Shown here: positions 36,254 through 45,370 of the stretch, piece after piece
Layout: each line of letters begins with the position of its first letter
How positions within the stretch are numbered: the first letter of the stretch is position 1
From: Belnapia moabensis DSM 16746
Lineage (GTDB): Bacteria; Pseudomonadota; Alphaproteobacteria; Acetobacterales; Acetobacteraceae
Assembly (NCBI RefSeq): GCF_000745835.1
Contig: NZ_JQKB01000005.1
Coordinates: 62,001-126,000, forward strand
Length of the DNA: 64,000 nucleotides
Reading direction: 5' to 3'
Notes under the pieces: model-generated
What the model was told of the DNA's origin: nothing
What the model saw: the letters and a program-made list of their open reading frames with translations, nothing else
The model's database searches: none
Translations under genes and position numbers: made by a program

Positions 36254-37137
36254 GCCAGGCGCTGCCCCGCCTCGCCGCGATGGGCGACACCGCCCGCGCC
36301 ATCCTCTGGATGCTGGCCTCCGGCGTGCTCTTCATCCTGCTGAACGGCACCCTCCGCCTGCTGGCGCAGCAGCTCGACCCCTTCGTCGCAGGCTTCCTGC
36401 GCTACAGCTTCGGCGTGCTGGTGATGCTGCCCTTCATCCTGCGCGCCGGCTGGGCCGCCTACCGCCCGGCCAATCTCTCGGGCCAGATCTGGCGTGGCGC
36501 CATCCACACCTCCGGCCTGCTGCTCTGGTTCATCGCCGTGCCGCATGTACCGCTGGCCGATATGACGGCGCTCGGCTTCACCACGCCGCTCTTCATCATG
36601 CTCGGCGCCGTCGTCTTCCTGCGCGAGCGGATGGTCGCCGCCCGCTGGGTCGCGGCACTGATCGGCTTCTGCGGCGTGCTGATCGTCGTCTCGCCCAACC
36701 TCTCGGGCGGGGCAGGGGCCTATGGCTTCGTGATGCTGGCCTCCTCGCCGCTCTTCGCCGCCTCCTTCCTCATCACCAAGGCGCTGACGCGGCGGGACGC
36801 GCCGCATGTCATCGTCGTGTGGCAGTCGCTTGCCGTCGCGCTGTTCAGCCTGCCCTTCGCTCTGCCGCATTGGGACTGGCCGACACCTGCGCAATGGGCC
36901 GCCTTCGCCTTCTGCGGCGTCATCGGCACGGCGGGGCATATCTGCCTGACGCGCGCCTTCAAGCTGGCCGACATGTCGGTGACGCAGCCGATCAAATTTC
37001 TCGAACTGGTCTGGGCCTCGCTCTTCGGCCTCGCCGTCTGGGGCGACGTGCCGGGGACGGCCACCTGGATCGGCGGCCTCGTCATCTTCGCCAGCACGAG
37101 CTGGATCGCGCGGCGGGAGTCTCGGAAGCAAGGTTGA
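36250..37137 (+). CDS. EamA/DMT family transporter
   Basis: This 295-residue protein has ten hydrophobic helices in two EamA repeats. The first repeat includes LRYSFGVLVMLPFI and VPLADMTALGFTTPLFIMLGA. The second includes VGDVPGTATWIGGLVIFAS-type ends. DMT carriers of this kind mostly export small metabolites. It starts within the M20 stop (ATGA), so it is probably co-produced with the upstream enzymes and exports their product or imports their substrate. A hairpin begins at its stop codon. Confidence 0.9.
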   Translation: MSQALPRLAAMGDTARAILWMLASGVLFILLNGTLRLLAQQLDPFVAGFLRYSFGVLVMLPFILRAGWAAYRPANLSGQIWRGAIHTSGLLLWFIAVPHVPLADMTALGFTTPLFIMLGAVVFLRERMVAARWVAALIGFCGVLIVVSPNLSGGAGAYGFVMLASSPLFAASFLITKALTRRDAPHVIVVWQSLAVALFSLPFALPHWDWPTPAQWAAFAFCGVIGTAGHICLTRAFKLADMSVTQPIKFLELVWASLFGLAVWGDVPGTATWIGGLVIFASTSWIARRESRKQG

Positions 37138-37158
37138 GGAGGGCGCTGCCCTCCTCAA
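37134..37158 (+). terminator. Hairpin at the end of the four-gene operon
   Basis: TTGAGGAGGGC and GCCCTCCTCAA form a perfect 11-bp stem with a GCT loop, and the stem includes the TGA stop. A second, imperfect hairpin (CCAAGGG and CCCCTGG) follows at about 37169-37191. No T tract is present. Paired GC-rich hairpins of this style are, from memory, frequent in Acetobacteraceae intergenic regions. Confidence 0.6.
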
Positions 37159-37202
37159 ACTCCACCCGCCAAGGGCCGAAGAGCCCCTGGACCCCTCGAG
37201 TT

Positions 37203-39374
37203 CTAGGCTGCGGCCTTCGCCTCGCGGCGGCGGGCCGTCAGGATGAACTCGGTGTAGCCATTCGGCTGCGCCGCGCCCTTGAAGATCAGGTCGCAAGCCG
37301 CCTTGAAGGCCACACCCTCATAGCCCGGCGCCATCGGCGTATAGAGCGGGTCGCCCGCATTCTGCCCATCGACGACCTTCGCCATCCGCTTCAGCGTCTC
37401 CATCACCTGCGCCTCGGTGGTGATGCCGTGCTGCAGCCAGTTGGCGATGTGCTGCGCGCTGATGCGCAGAGTCGCGCGGTCCTCCATCAGCCCGACATCG
37501 TGGATGTCCGGCACCTTGGAGCAGCCGACGCCCTGGTCGATCCAGCGCACCACATAGCCGAGGATGCCCTGGCAATTGTTGTCGAGCTCCGCCTGCACAG
37601 CATCCGCCGGCCAGTTGGTGTCGGTGGCGAGCGGGATGCTGAGGATCTCCTCCAGCTTCGCCCTGCGGCCGCCCTGCGCCAGCTCCTCCTGCCGCGCCGC
37701 CACATCGACCTCGTGATAGTGCAGCGCATGCAGCGTCGCGGCGGTGGGGGAGGGGACCCAGGCGGTATTCGCGCCCGCCTTCGGGTGCCCGACCTTCTGC
37801 TTCAGCATCTCCGCCATCGCATCCGGCGCGGCCCACATTCCCTTGCCGATCTGCGCCCGCCCGCGCAGCCCGCAGGCCAAGCCGACCTCGACATTCCATT
37901 CCTCATAGCCCTTGATCCAGGCCGTGCCGCGCATGTCGTTCTTGCGCAGCACCGCGCCGGCCGCCATCGAGGTATGAATCTCGTCGCCGGTGCGGTCGAG
38001 GAAGCCGGTGTTGATGAAGGCGACGCGGTCCTTCGCCGCGCGGATGCATTCCATGAGGTTCACCGTCGTGCGGCGCTCCTCATCCATGATGCCCATCTTC
38101 AGCGTCGCCCGCGGCAGGCCGAAGGCATCCTCCACGCGGCCGAACAGCTCGTTCGCCCAGGCCACTTCCTCCGGTCCGTGCATCTTCGGCTTGACGATGT
38201 AGACGCTGCCCGCCCGGCTGTTGCGGCCCTTGCCCTGCCCACGCAGGTCGTGCAGCGCGATCGCCACGGTGCACATGGCGTCGAGGATCGTCTCCGGCGT
38301 CTCCTGGCCGTCGAGCGTCACCACATCGGTCATCATGTGATGCCCGACATTGCGCACCAGCATCACCGAGCGCCCATGCAGCGTCATCGCCCCGCCGCCC
38401 GGCTTCAGATAGGTCCGGTCGGCGTTGAGCTTGCGAATGAGCGTCTTCCCGCCCTTCTCGAAACTCGCCTCCAGCGTGCCGTTCATCAGCCCGAGCCAGT
38501 TGCGGTAGACGACGACCTTGTCCTCGGCATCCACCGTGGCGACGCTGTCCTCGCAATCGATGATGGTGGTGACGGCCGCCTCCAGCACCAGATCGGCGAC
38601 GCCCGCCGGGTCGTCCCTGCCGATCGGGTGGTCGCGGTCGATCACCAGCTCCGCATGCAGCCCGTGATGGACGAAGAGGATGGCCGAAGGCGCCGCCGGC
38701 TCGCCCAGATAGCCGACGCACTGCCCCGGCTGGGCGAGCCCGACGCTCCGCCCGTCCTTCAGCCCGACCGCCAGCGCCCCGGCTGCGATCGCATAGGACT
38801 TCGCCTCCGCATGGGAGGCCCCGCCCGCCAGCGGCGCGATCCTGTCCAGCGTCGCCCGCGCGAAGGCGATCACCTTCTCGCCCCGCTTCGGGTTGAAGCC
38901 CCGCCCGCGCTCCGCTCCATCCGTCTCGGGGATGGCATCCGTGCCATAGAGCGCATCATAGAGGCTGCCCCAGCGCGCATTGGCGGCGTTCAGCGCATAG
39001 CGAGCATTGGAGACGGGCACGACCAGCTGCGGCCCGGCGACGGTGCCAAATTCGGCATCGACATTGGTGGTGGAAACCTGGAAGGCCGGCCCCTCGGGGA
39101 CGAGGTAGCCGATCTCCTTGAGGAAAGCGGTATAGGCCGCCTGATCGACCGGCCGCGCCGGGTTCGCCCGGTGCCACTCGTCAATCTTCGCCTGCAACTC
39201 ATCCCGCCTGGCCAGCAGCGTGGCATTGCGCGGGCCGAGATCGCGGAGGATGGCGGCATAGGCGGACCAGAACCGCTCCGGCGCGACGCCGGTGCCCGGC
39301 AGCGCCTCCCGCTCCATGAACTCCTTAAGGGCCCGTTCGACGCCGAGCCCCGCGACCTCAACCCGCTCCGCCAT
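37203..39374 (-). CDS. glcB: Malate synthase G
   Basis: This enzyme condenses glyoxylate and acetyl-CoA to malate, the second step of the glyoxylate shunt. The 723-residue length is that of the monomeric G form. Recognisable segments are [36 protein letters not shown], the catalytic-region [16 protein letters not shown] and [21 protein letters not shown]. No isocitrate lyase gene is in the window, so the glyoxylate source may be glycolate or another route. GGGAGG precedes the ATG. Confidence 0.96.
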   Translation of the reverse strand: MAERVEVAGLGVERALKEFMEREALPGTGVAPERFWSAYAAILRDLGPRNATLLARRDELQAKIDEWHRANPARPVDQAAYTAFLKEIGYLVPEGPAFQVSTTNVDAEFGTVAGPQLVVPVSNARYALNAANARWGSLYDALYGTDAIPETDGAERGRGFNPKRGEKVIAFARATLDRIAPLAGGASHAEAKSYAIAAGALAVGLKDGRSVGLAQPGQCVGYLGEPAAPSAILFVHHGLHAELVIDRDHPIGRDDPAGVADLVLEAAVTTIIDCEDSVATVDAEDKVVVYRNWLGLMNGTLEASFEKGGKTLIRKLNADRTYLKPGGGAMTLHGRSVMLVRNVGHHMMTDVVTLDGQETPETILDAMCTVAIALHDLRGQGKGRNSRAGSVYIVKPKMHGPEEVAWANELFGRVEDAFGLPRATLKMGIMDEERRTTVNLMECIRAAKDRVAFINTGFLDRTGDEIHTSMAAGAVLRKNDMRGTAWIKGYEEWNVEVGLACGLRGRAQIGKGMWAAPDAMAEMLKQKVGHPKAGANTAWVPSPTAATLHALHYHEVDVAARQEELAQGGRRAKLEEILSIPLATDTNWPADAVQAELDNNCQGILGYVVRWIDQGVGCSKVPDIHDVGLMEDRATLRISAQHIANWLQHGITTEAQVMETLKRMAKVVDGQNAGDPLYTPMAPGYEGVAFKAACDLIFKGAAQPNGYTEFILTARRREAKAAA

Positions 39375-39440
39375 GCCAACCTCCCTGAATTCAGGGGCTA
39401 CCTAGGCGAAACAGCGCCTCCCGCAAAGGGGCGCGGGCTT

Positions 39441-39863
39441 TCACGCATCAAGGACGCTGCGCTGGTTCTTGGCGACCAGGGTGCGGAAATGCGGCGCCAG
39501 CGCCTCCTCCGGCAGCCCCCAGGCCTCGGCGAAGCGGCGGACGAGGTCCTGCTCGCCCTGCTCCGCCTCGCCATCGCTCATGGCGCTGTCGATCATGTTG
39601 AGCAGGATGCAGAGCCGCTGCTCCGGCCGCAGCCGCGGCGTGGCATCGGCCAGGAACTGCTCCGGCTTCGTCGCCCGCGCATAGCGCAGCGCCGCATCCA
39701 GCCCCTGCCGCGTCATCCCCCGCCCGAGGGCGGAGAGCAGGTGGCCAACCTCCTCCTCGTCCATCTCCCCATCCGCCGCCATGCAATAGATCAGCGAGAC
39801 GGCGAGGCAGGTGCGCGGCGTGAGGTCGAGTGATGCGGATTGCGACTTGAACATGCCGAACAT
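39441..39863 (-). CDS. TerB-like (tellurite resistance family) protein
   Basis: This roughly 140-residue all-helical protein has two acidic metal-binding-like repeats, AADGEMDEEEVGHLL and AMSDGEAEQGEQDLVRRF, characteristic of the TerB/DjlA-N fold. No other ter genes are present, so a role in tellurite resistance should not be assumed. I prefer the ATG at 39863, which has GGGAG six bases upstream, to one six bases earlier. It lies behind the divergent M20 gene and in line with malate synthase. Confidence 0.8.
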   Translation of the reverse strand: MFGMFKSQSASLDLTPRTCLAVSLIYCMAADGEMDEEEVGHLLSALGRGMTRQGLDAALRYARATKPEQFLADATPRLRPEQRLCILLNMIDSAMSDGEAEQGEQDLVRRFAEAWGLPEEALAPHFRTLVAKNQRSVLDA

Positions 39864-39934
39864 GGACATCTCCCAAAGGCTTGAAGCGCCAGCGAGATAG
39901 CCGAATATGAACGCCGCGTCATCTTCAAGAAAGG

Positions 39935-41113
39935 TTACAATCCAGTCTGGTCGAGCCGCAGGATTGCCCGCGCCATGGCCTGCGCCCGCGGCACCAGGCT
40001 CGCCACCTCCAGATACTCCTCCGGACTGTGCGCCTTGCCCCCCACCGGCCCGACGGCGCAGATGGTCGGCGCCCCAACCGCCGCGGTGAAGCCGCTATCG
40101 GCGCAGCCCCCGCTGAACTCCCCGGTGATGGCAAGTCCGCTCTCCCCAGCCGCATCCCGGTACATGTCGAAGAGCCGCGCCGCCGCCGGCGTCTGGGTCA
40201 GCGGCAGGAACTCGCCCCGGATTGCCAGGCGCGAACGCGTCCCCGGCACATAAGCCCGCTCGACGATGGCGTGGATCTTCGCCATGACCTCGTCCCGGTC
40301 GGCCGGCTCCTTGTAGCGCAGGTCGATCTGTCCCTGCGCCCAGGGCGCGACGGTGTTGACGCTCTGCCCGCCCGAGACGAGGCCGACATTCACCGTGATC
40401 CCCCGTGCGAGGTCGGTCAGCGCGTGCAGCGCCGTCACCTTCGCCGCCAGCTCGCCAATGGCGCTGATGCCCGCCTCGAAATTGCCGCCCGAATGCGCCG
40501 CCTTCCCCTCGATGTCGAAAATGGAGAAGACGCCGCCCTTCCGCCCCGTCACCACGCCGCCATTCGGCCGCCCAGGCTCGGAGTTGAAGACCACCCGCGC
40601 CTCCCGCGCCGTCGCCTCGATCACTTGCCGCCCCTCCGGGCTGCCGATCTCCTCGTCGCCGGTGAAGAGCCCGACCAGCGGCCCCGGTGCCCCGCCGAAG
40701 CGCTGGAAGCCGGCCAGGACGAACATGTTCATTACCAGCCCCGCTTTCATGTCGGCGACGCCCGGCCCAGTGGCGATCCCGTTCTCGATGCGGAAGGGCC
40801 GCCGCTCCGGCTCGCCCTTGGGGAATACCGTGTCCCGGTGTCCCATCAGCACGATCTGCCGCTTCTCGTTGCCCGAAGAGAGCGCCTCGCCGCCCGCCAC
40901 GCGGACCTTCAGGCAGTCGCCATACTTCTCCTGCGGGATGACCTCGACCGGAATGCCCTCGGCGGCCATGAAGTCCTGCACGATCCGCCCGACCGCATCG
41001 ACCCCCGGCTTGTCGTAGCTGCCGCCATCGGTGTTCACCATGGCTTCCAGCACCTTGAGCATCGCCTCCTGCTGGGTGGCGAGCCAGGCGGTGACGGCGG
41101 ATTCGGTGCTCAT
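39935..41113 (-). CDS. M20 family carboxypeptidase, CPG2-like
   Basis: This 392-residue zinc peptidase is of the glutamate carboxypeptidase (CPG2) group. It has LMGHRDTVFP, GPGVADMKAGL, the catalytic glutamates in TGDEEIGSP, the dimer-domain KAAHSGGNFEAGISA, and the terminal histidine region GGKAHSPEEYL. CPG2 enzymes remove C-terminal glutamate from folates or peptides, and the real substrate is unknown. The start at 41113 has only a weak upstream site. The gene is divergent from the SDR-like gene. Confidence 0.9.
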   Translation of the reverse strand: MSTESAVTAWLATQQEAMLKVLEAMVNTDGGSYDKPGVDAVGRIVQDFMAAEGIPVEVIPQEKYGDCLKVRVAGGEALSSGNEKRQIVLMGHRDTVFPKGEPERRPFRIENGIATGPGVADMKAGLVMNMFVLAGFQRFGGAPGPLVGLFTGDEEIGSPEGRQVIEATAREARVVFNSEPGRPNGGVVTGRKGGVFSIFDIEGKAAHSGGNFEAGISAIGELAAKVTALHALTDLARGITVNVGLVSGGQSVNTVAPWAQGQIDLRYKEPADRDEVMAKIHAIVERAYVPGTRSRLAIRGEFLPLTQTPAAARLFDMYRDAAGESGLAITGEFSGGCADSGFTAAVGAPTICAVGPVGGKAHSPEEYLEVASLVPRAQAMARAILRLDQTGL

Positions 41114-41229
41114 GCGGGCCTCGTCGAAGGGAAGGCGCGCAGCCTGTCCCCGCCGCCCCGCCGCGGCAAGAGGCCCCTTCCGCTCCCGCTCTGCGCCCCC
41201 ATCTCGGTCCCGCAAGGGAAGGAGAAGGC

Positions 41230-41952
41230 ATGCCAGCACCAATCGCCATCTTGGGCGCCACCGGCGGCATCGGCGGCGCGCTCGCCCGGCGCCTCGCCGC
41301 GCGCGGCGCCCCGCTCCACCTCATCGGCCGGGACGCCACCCGGCTCGCCGCGCTGGCCGAGGAACTCCACGCCCCCTCCGCCGCCTGCGACGTCACCGAC
41401 CCGGCCGCGCTCAAGGCCGCCATCGCCGCCGCCGGCACCCCGCTCGCTGGCCTCGCCTTCTGCATCGGCTCCATCGTGATGAAGCCGCTCGCCCGCGCCA
41501 ACGCCGCCGACTTCGCCGAGACATTCGCCCTCAATGCGACCGCCGCAGCGCTGGCCGTCCAGGCCGCCGCCCCGGCGCTGGCGGCGGGGCAGGGCAGCGT
41601 CGTCCTCTTCTCCTCCGTCGCCGCCCGCGCCGGCTTCCCCGGCCATGCGGTGATCGGCGCCGCCAAGGCCGCGGTCGAGGGATTATCCCTTGCCCTCGCC
41701 GCCGAACTGGCGCCATCCGTGCGGGTGAACTGCATCGCCCCCAGCCTCACCCGCACAGGCATCGCCACACCCATGACGAAGAACCCGCAGATGGCGGACG
41801 CCATCGCCAAGCTCCACCCCATCCCCCGCCTCGGCGAGGCCGAGGACGCGGCGGCGCTGGCCGATTTCCTCCTCTCCGACGCTTCGGGCTGGATCACCGG
41901 CCAAGTAATCGGCGTCGATGGCGGCCGCTCCAGCCTGCGCGGCCGCGGCTGA
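41230..41952 (+). CDS. SDR-like protein lacking the catalytic tyrosine
   Basis: This 240-residue Rossmann protein has an N-terminal GATGGIGGALARRLA cofactor motif, CDVTDPAAL and the serine motif LFSSVAAR. The normal YxxxK is IGAAK, so the catalytic Tyr is replaced by Ile while the Lys remains. The C-terminus GQVIGVDGG is normal. It may be a non-catalytic or altered [14 protein letters not shown] precedes the ATG. The next gene begins inside its stop (TGATG), coupling it to the DUF6134 and photolyase genes. Confidence 0.82.
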   Translation: MPAPIAILGATGGIGGALARRLAARGAPLHLIGRDATRLAALAEELHAPSAACDVTDPAALKAAIAAAGTPLAGLAFCIGSIVMKPLARANAADFAETFALNATAAALAVQAAAPALAAGQGSVVLFSSVAARAGFPGHAVIGAAKAAVEGLSLALAAELAPSVRVNCIAPSLTRTGIATPMTKNPQMADAIAKLHPIPRLGEAEDAAALADFLLSDASGWITGQVIGVDGGRSSLRGRG

Positions 41953-42551
41953 TGCTGCGCCGCCACCTGCCGCTGCTGGCCCTGCCAATCCTCAGCTGGC
42001 CCGCCGGCGCCATCCCCGCCGTCACCCGCTTCCGCATCATGCGCGAGGGCAGCGCCATCGGCACCCATACGGTGACGCTGAGCGAGGCCGGCGGTGCGCT
42101 GACCGCCCGCAGCGAGGTCGCCGTCCAGGTGAAGCTCGTCGGCATCACCGTCTTCCGCCTCACCCATAATTTCACCGAGGTCTGGGCCGGCGACCGCCTC
42201 CGCTCCGTCACCTCGCACCATGACCGGAACGGCACGGTGAAGGACATGACGGCCCGCGCCGAGGGCGGTGCCATCCTCGTCCAGGGCCCCGAAGGCCCGC
42301 TCCGCCTCCCGGCCGAGGCCGCGCCGTTGAGCTGGTGGGATGCACGCCGCTTCGATCGACCGCTCTTCGACAGCGAGACCGGCAAGCCGCTCCGCCTGCA
42401 ATGGACCCGCACCCCCGGCCCCGGCGCCGCCACCACCTGGCGCGCCACCGGCGACGAGGAAGGCGAGGGCCAGTACGCCGCCGACGGCACCTGGCTCGCC
42501 TGGCGCACCAAGGGCGAGGACGGCAGCCTCGTCATCTATGAAAGGGCCTGA
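41952..42551 (+). CDS. DUF6134-type secreted protein
   Basis: This 199-residue protein has a signal peptide (LRRHLPLLALPILSWPAGA) and a beta-rich mature part starting VTRFRIMREGSAIGTHTVTL. It includes VGITVFRLTHNFTEVW, the pattern I associate with the DUF6134 family. It is likely periplasmic. It is coupled to both neighbours by one-base TGATG overlaps. The function is unknown; constant association with a photolyase would suggest a redox or light-related context. Confidence 0.72.
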   Translation: MLRRHLPLLALPILSWPAGAIPAVTRFRIMREGSAIGTHTVTLSEAGGALTARSEVAVQVKLVGITVFRLTHNFTEVWAGDRLRSVTSHHDRNGTVKDMTARAEGGAILVQGPEGPLRLPAEAAPLSWWDARRFDRPLFDSETGKPLRLQWTRTPGPGAATTWRATGDEEGEGQYAADGTWLAWRTKGEDGSLVIYERA

Positions 42552-44089
42552 TGGGCGTCCTCCGCCTCGTTCTCGGCGACCAGCTCTCTCCTGACATTGC
42601 CGCCCTCGAGGGGATCGATGCGGCCCGCGACGTGGTGCTCATGGCCGAGGTCATGGGCGAGTGCACCTATGTCCCGCACCACAGGCAGAAGCTGGTGCTG
42701 GTGCTCTCCGCCATGCGCCACTTCGCGGCAGAACTCCGCGCCCGCGGCCTCACGGTCGACTACATCCGCCTCGACGACATCGGGAACGCCGGCACCCTGA
42801 CTGGCGAAATCGCCCGCGCCATCGCCCGCCACCGGCCCGAAGGCGTCATCGCCACCTTTCCCGGCGAATGGCGCGTGCTGGAGGCGATGCGCACCTGGGA
42901 GGATGACCTCGCTCTCCCCGTCGAGATCCGCGAGGATACCCGTTTCCTCTGCCCGCTCCCCCGCTTCCGCCGCTGGGCCCAGGGCCGCCGCCAGCTACGG
43001 ATGGAATTCTTCTACCGCGAGATGCGCCGCGAGACCGGTCTGCTGATGGACCCGGACGGCCCCGTTGGCGGTCAGTGGAATTACGACGCCGAGAACCGCC
43101 GCCCCTTCGCCTCTGGCCTCACCGCGCCGCCGCCGCGCCGCACGCGGCCCGACGCGGTGACGCAGGAGGTGATCGCCCTCGTCGAGGCGCGCTTCCCCAC
43201 CAATTTCGGCACGCTCGACGCCTTCGCCTGGCCCGTCACCGCCGCCGAGGCCGAGGCCGCCCTCGGCGACTTCATCGCCGCCCGCCTGGTCCGCTTCGGC
43301 GATCACCAGGACGCCATGGCGAGCGGCGAGCCTTTCCTCTTCCACGCCCTGGTCTCGACCAGCCTCAATCTCGGCCTGCTCTCCCCTCGCGCCTGCTGCG
43401 AGGCCGCCGAAGCGGCGTACCGCGCCGGCCGCGCCCCGCTGAACGCCGTCGAGGGCTTCATCCGCCAGATCCTCGGCTGGCGCGAATATGTCCGCGGCCT
43501 CTACTGGCTGAAGATGCCCGACTACGCCCGCTTCAACGCGCTGCAGGCGACGCGCCCGCTCCCCTGGTCCTGGTGGGGCGGCGAGACGCGGATGAACTGC
43601 ATCAGGCAGGTCGTCCGCCAGACCCGTGACTTCGCCTATGCCCACCATATCCAGCGGCTGATGGTCACCGGCAACTTCGCCCTCATCGCCGGCCTCGACC
43701 CGGCGCAGGTGAACGAATGGTACATGGCCGTCTACGCCGATGCCTATGAGTGGGTGGAACTCCCCAACACCCATGGCATGGCGCTGCACGCCGATGGCGG
43801 CATCATCGCCAGCAAGCCCTATGCGGCGAGCGGCGCCTATATCAACCGCATGTCCGACTACTGCCGCCTGTGCGCCTATGACGTGAAGGCCGCCACCGGC
43901 CCCGATGCCTGCCCGATGAACGCCCTCTACTGGGACTTCATCGCCCGCCACGAGCGCCGCTTCGCCGGCAACCCCCGCATGGCCATGCCCCTACAGATCC
44001 TCCGCAAGATGTCCCCGGAAAAGCGCGCCGCCCTCCACGCCCAGGCCGCCGCCTTCCTGGCCGGGCCGGAGCTGCGTCCCGAGGCTTGA
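42551..44089 (+). CDS. phrB: FeS-containing bacterial cryptochrome/(6-4) photolyase, PhrB type
   Basis: This 512-residue protein of the FeS-BCP class repairs (6-4) photoproducts with light. The N-terminus LRLVLGDQLSPDIAAL binds the antenna, and the FAD domain includes ILGWREYVRGLYW and WWGGETRMNC. Four cysteines (350, 438, 441 and 454) in MNC, DYCRLC and DACPM fall at the same numbers I recall for the 4Fe-4S ligands of Agrobacterium PhrB. It is the third gene of the coupled SDR-like/DUF6134 operon. A repair function is inferred; a photoreceptor role cannot be excluded. Confidence 0.93.
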   Translation: MGVLRLVLGDQLSPDIAALEGIDAARDVVLMAEVMGECTYVPHHRQKLVLVLSAMRHFAAELRARGLTVDYIRLDDIGNAGTLTGEIARAIARHRPEGVIATFPGEWRVLEAMRTWEDDLALPVEIREDTRFLCPLPRFRRWAQGRRQLRMEFFYREMRRETGLLMDPDGPVGGQWNYDAENRRPFASGLTAPPPRRTRPDAVTQEVIALVEARFPTNFGTLDAFAWPVTAAEAEAALGDFIAARLVRFGDHQDAMASGEPFLFHALVSTSLNLGLLSPRACCEAAEAAYRAGRAPLNAVEGFIRQILGWREYVRGLYWLKMPDYARFNALQATRPLPWSWWGGETRMNCIRQVVRQTRDFAYAHHIQRLMVTGNFALIAGLDPAQVNEWYMAVYADAYEWVELPNTHGMALHADGGIIASKPYAASGAYINRMSDYCRLCAYDVKAATGPDACPMNALYWDFIARHERRFAGNPRMAMPLQILRKMSPEKRAALHAQAAAFLAGPELRPEA

Positions 44090-44141
44090 CCCGCCCCCGC
44101 CGCCGCGCATCATCGCGGCCAGCAACGCCGCGGGAGATCGC

Positions 44142-44897
44142 ATGGCCGACGAGATCGAATGGATGCGCCTCACCGCCGAGGAGCTGCGCGCCCGCGCCGC
44201 CGAGGATGCGCTGGTCATCATCCCCGTCGCCTCGCTCGAGCAGCACGGCCCGCATATGGCGACCGGCGTCGACATCGTCCTCGGCACCGCCGTCGCCGAG
44301 GAAACAGCGCGCCGCCTCGGTGGCCCCGTGGTCGTCACCCCCTGCGTCTGGACCGGCCTCGCCGAGCACCATATGGATTTCGGCGGCACGGTGACGCTCG
44401 ATTACGCCAGCTTCGCCGCCGTCCTCCGTGGCATCGTGAAATCCGCCGCCCGCCACGGCTTCAAGCGAATGATGCTGATGAACGGCCATGGCGGCAACGC
44501 CGAGGCCGTCGCCGTCGCCGCCGGCGAGTTTTCCATCGAATTCGATATCCGCGTCGCCGCCGCCACCTACTGGCACGCGGCGCCGGAGGTCATCGCTCCG
44601 CTCCTCGAGCGCCAGCCCGGCCTCATGCATGCCTGCGAGGCGGAGACCAGCCTGATGCTCCACCTCCGCCCCTCCAGCGTCCGCACCGAGCGCCTGCCGG
44701 AGGCCCACGGCCCCCACTCCACCCGCGTCGAGGGCCAGCCTACCGGCCTCGCCCTCCGCCGCTCTTTCCGGGCGATCTCGCAAAGCGGCGTCATCGGCGA
44801 CGCCCGCCTGGCGACGGCCGAAAAGGGCGCGCGCCTGCTCGACGCCATCGCCTCCCGCATGGCCGAGCTGCTCCGCAACCCGAAGCTCTGGGCCTGA
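44142..44897 (+). CDS. Creatininase family amidohydrolase
   Basis: This 251-residue metal hydrolase of the creatininase/formamide-hydrolase family has the metal motif SLEQHGPHM, aspartate in TGVDIVLG, NGHGGN, and the glutamate in HACEAETSLMLHL. Members act on creatinine, cyclic amides or formamidopyrimidine intermediates, so the substrate is open. GGGAG precedes the ATG. It lies 52 bases after the photolyase gene and 5 bases before the GNAT gene. Confidence 0.9.
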   Translation: MADEIEWMRLTAEELRARAAEDALVIIPVASLEQHGPHMATGVDIVLGTAVAEETARRLGGPVVVTPCVWTGLAEHHMDFGGTVTLDYASFAAVLRGIVKSAARHGFKRMMLMNGHGGNAEAVAVAAGEFSIEFDIRVAAATYWHAAPEVIAPLLERQPGLMHACEAETSLMLHLRPSSVRTERLPEAHGPHSTRVEGQPTGLALRRSFRAISQSGVIGDARLATAEKGARLLDAIASRMAELLRNPKLWA

Positions 44898-44902
44898 CCC
44901 CG

Positions 44903-45367
44903 ATGCCCGGCCACCCATTGGTCACCGGCCACGCCGCCTGGGTCGCCCTCGCCGTGCCGCCGCCCGGCATCGCCTTGGCCCGCGAGGAAGGCCGCCTCGA
45001 CCCGGCCGAATACACCGCCGTCGTCCGCGCCTCCGGCCTCGTCCGCCCGGTCGACGACGCCGCCCGGATGGCAGCGATGGTCGCTGGCTCCAACCTCATC
45101 GTCACCGCACGCGACGAGGCCGGCCGGCTGGTCGGCGCCGCCCGCAGCTTCACCGACTTCGCCTATGGCTGCTACCTGTCCGACCTCTGCGTCGACCCGG
45201 CGGGGCAGGGCAGGGGCATCGGCCGCGCACTCATCGCCGAGACCAAGCGCATCATCGGCCCCGGCTGCATGCTGCTGCTGCTCTCCGCGCCGGACCCGAT
45301 GACCTGGTATCCGAAGCTCGGCATGGAGCCCGTCGCCAACGGCTTCATCATCCGCCGCGACGGCTGA
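44903..45367 (+). CDS. GNAT family N-acetyltransferase
   Basis: This 154-residue acetyl-CoA-dependent transferase has the acetyl-CoA-binding loop in VDPAGQGRGIGRALI and the later strand/helix LLLLSAPDPMTWYPKLGMEPV typical of small GNATs. The ATG at 44903 follows the creatininase stop by five bases, so they are co-transcribed. The acceptor is unknown. It converges on phoB with three bases between the stops. Confidence 0.87.
   Translation: MPGHPLVTGHAAWVALAVPPPGIALAREEGRLDPAEYTAVVRASGLVRPVDDAARMAAMVAGSNLIVTARDEAGRLVGAARSFTDFAYGCYLSDLCVDPAGQGRGIGRALIAETKRIIGPGCMLLLLSAPDPMTWYPKLGMEPVANGFIIRRDG
45203..45215 (+). repeat. Overlapping GGGNAGGG (KOPS-like) octamers
   Basis: Two overlapping GGGCAGGG copies lie within the GNAT gene, where they overlap the acetyl-CoA-loop codons. 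They belong to the plus-strand-biased octamer set. Confidence 0.45.
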
Positions 45368-45370
45368 GGC

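Noticed and set aside
36819-39833. 1004-codon plus-strand open frame
   Set aside because: It is antisense to malate synthase G and the TerB-like gene, with no recognisable domain.
39441-39863. Tellurite-resistance system
   Set aside because: A single TerB-like gene without other ter genes does not support it.
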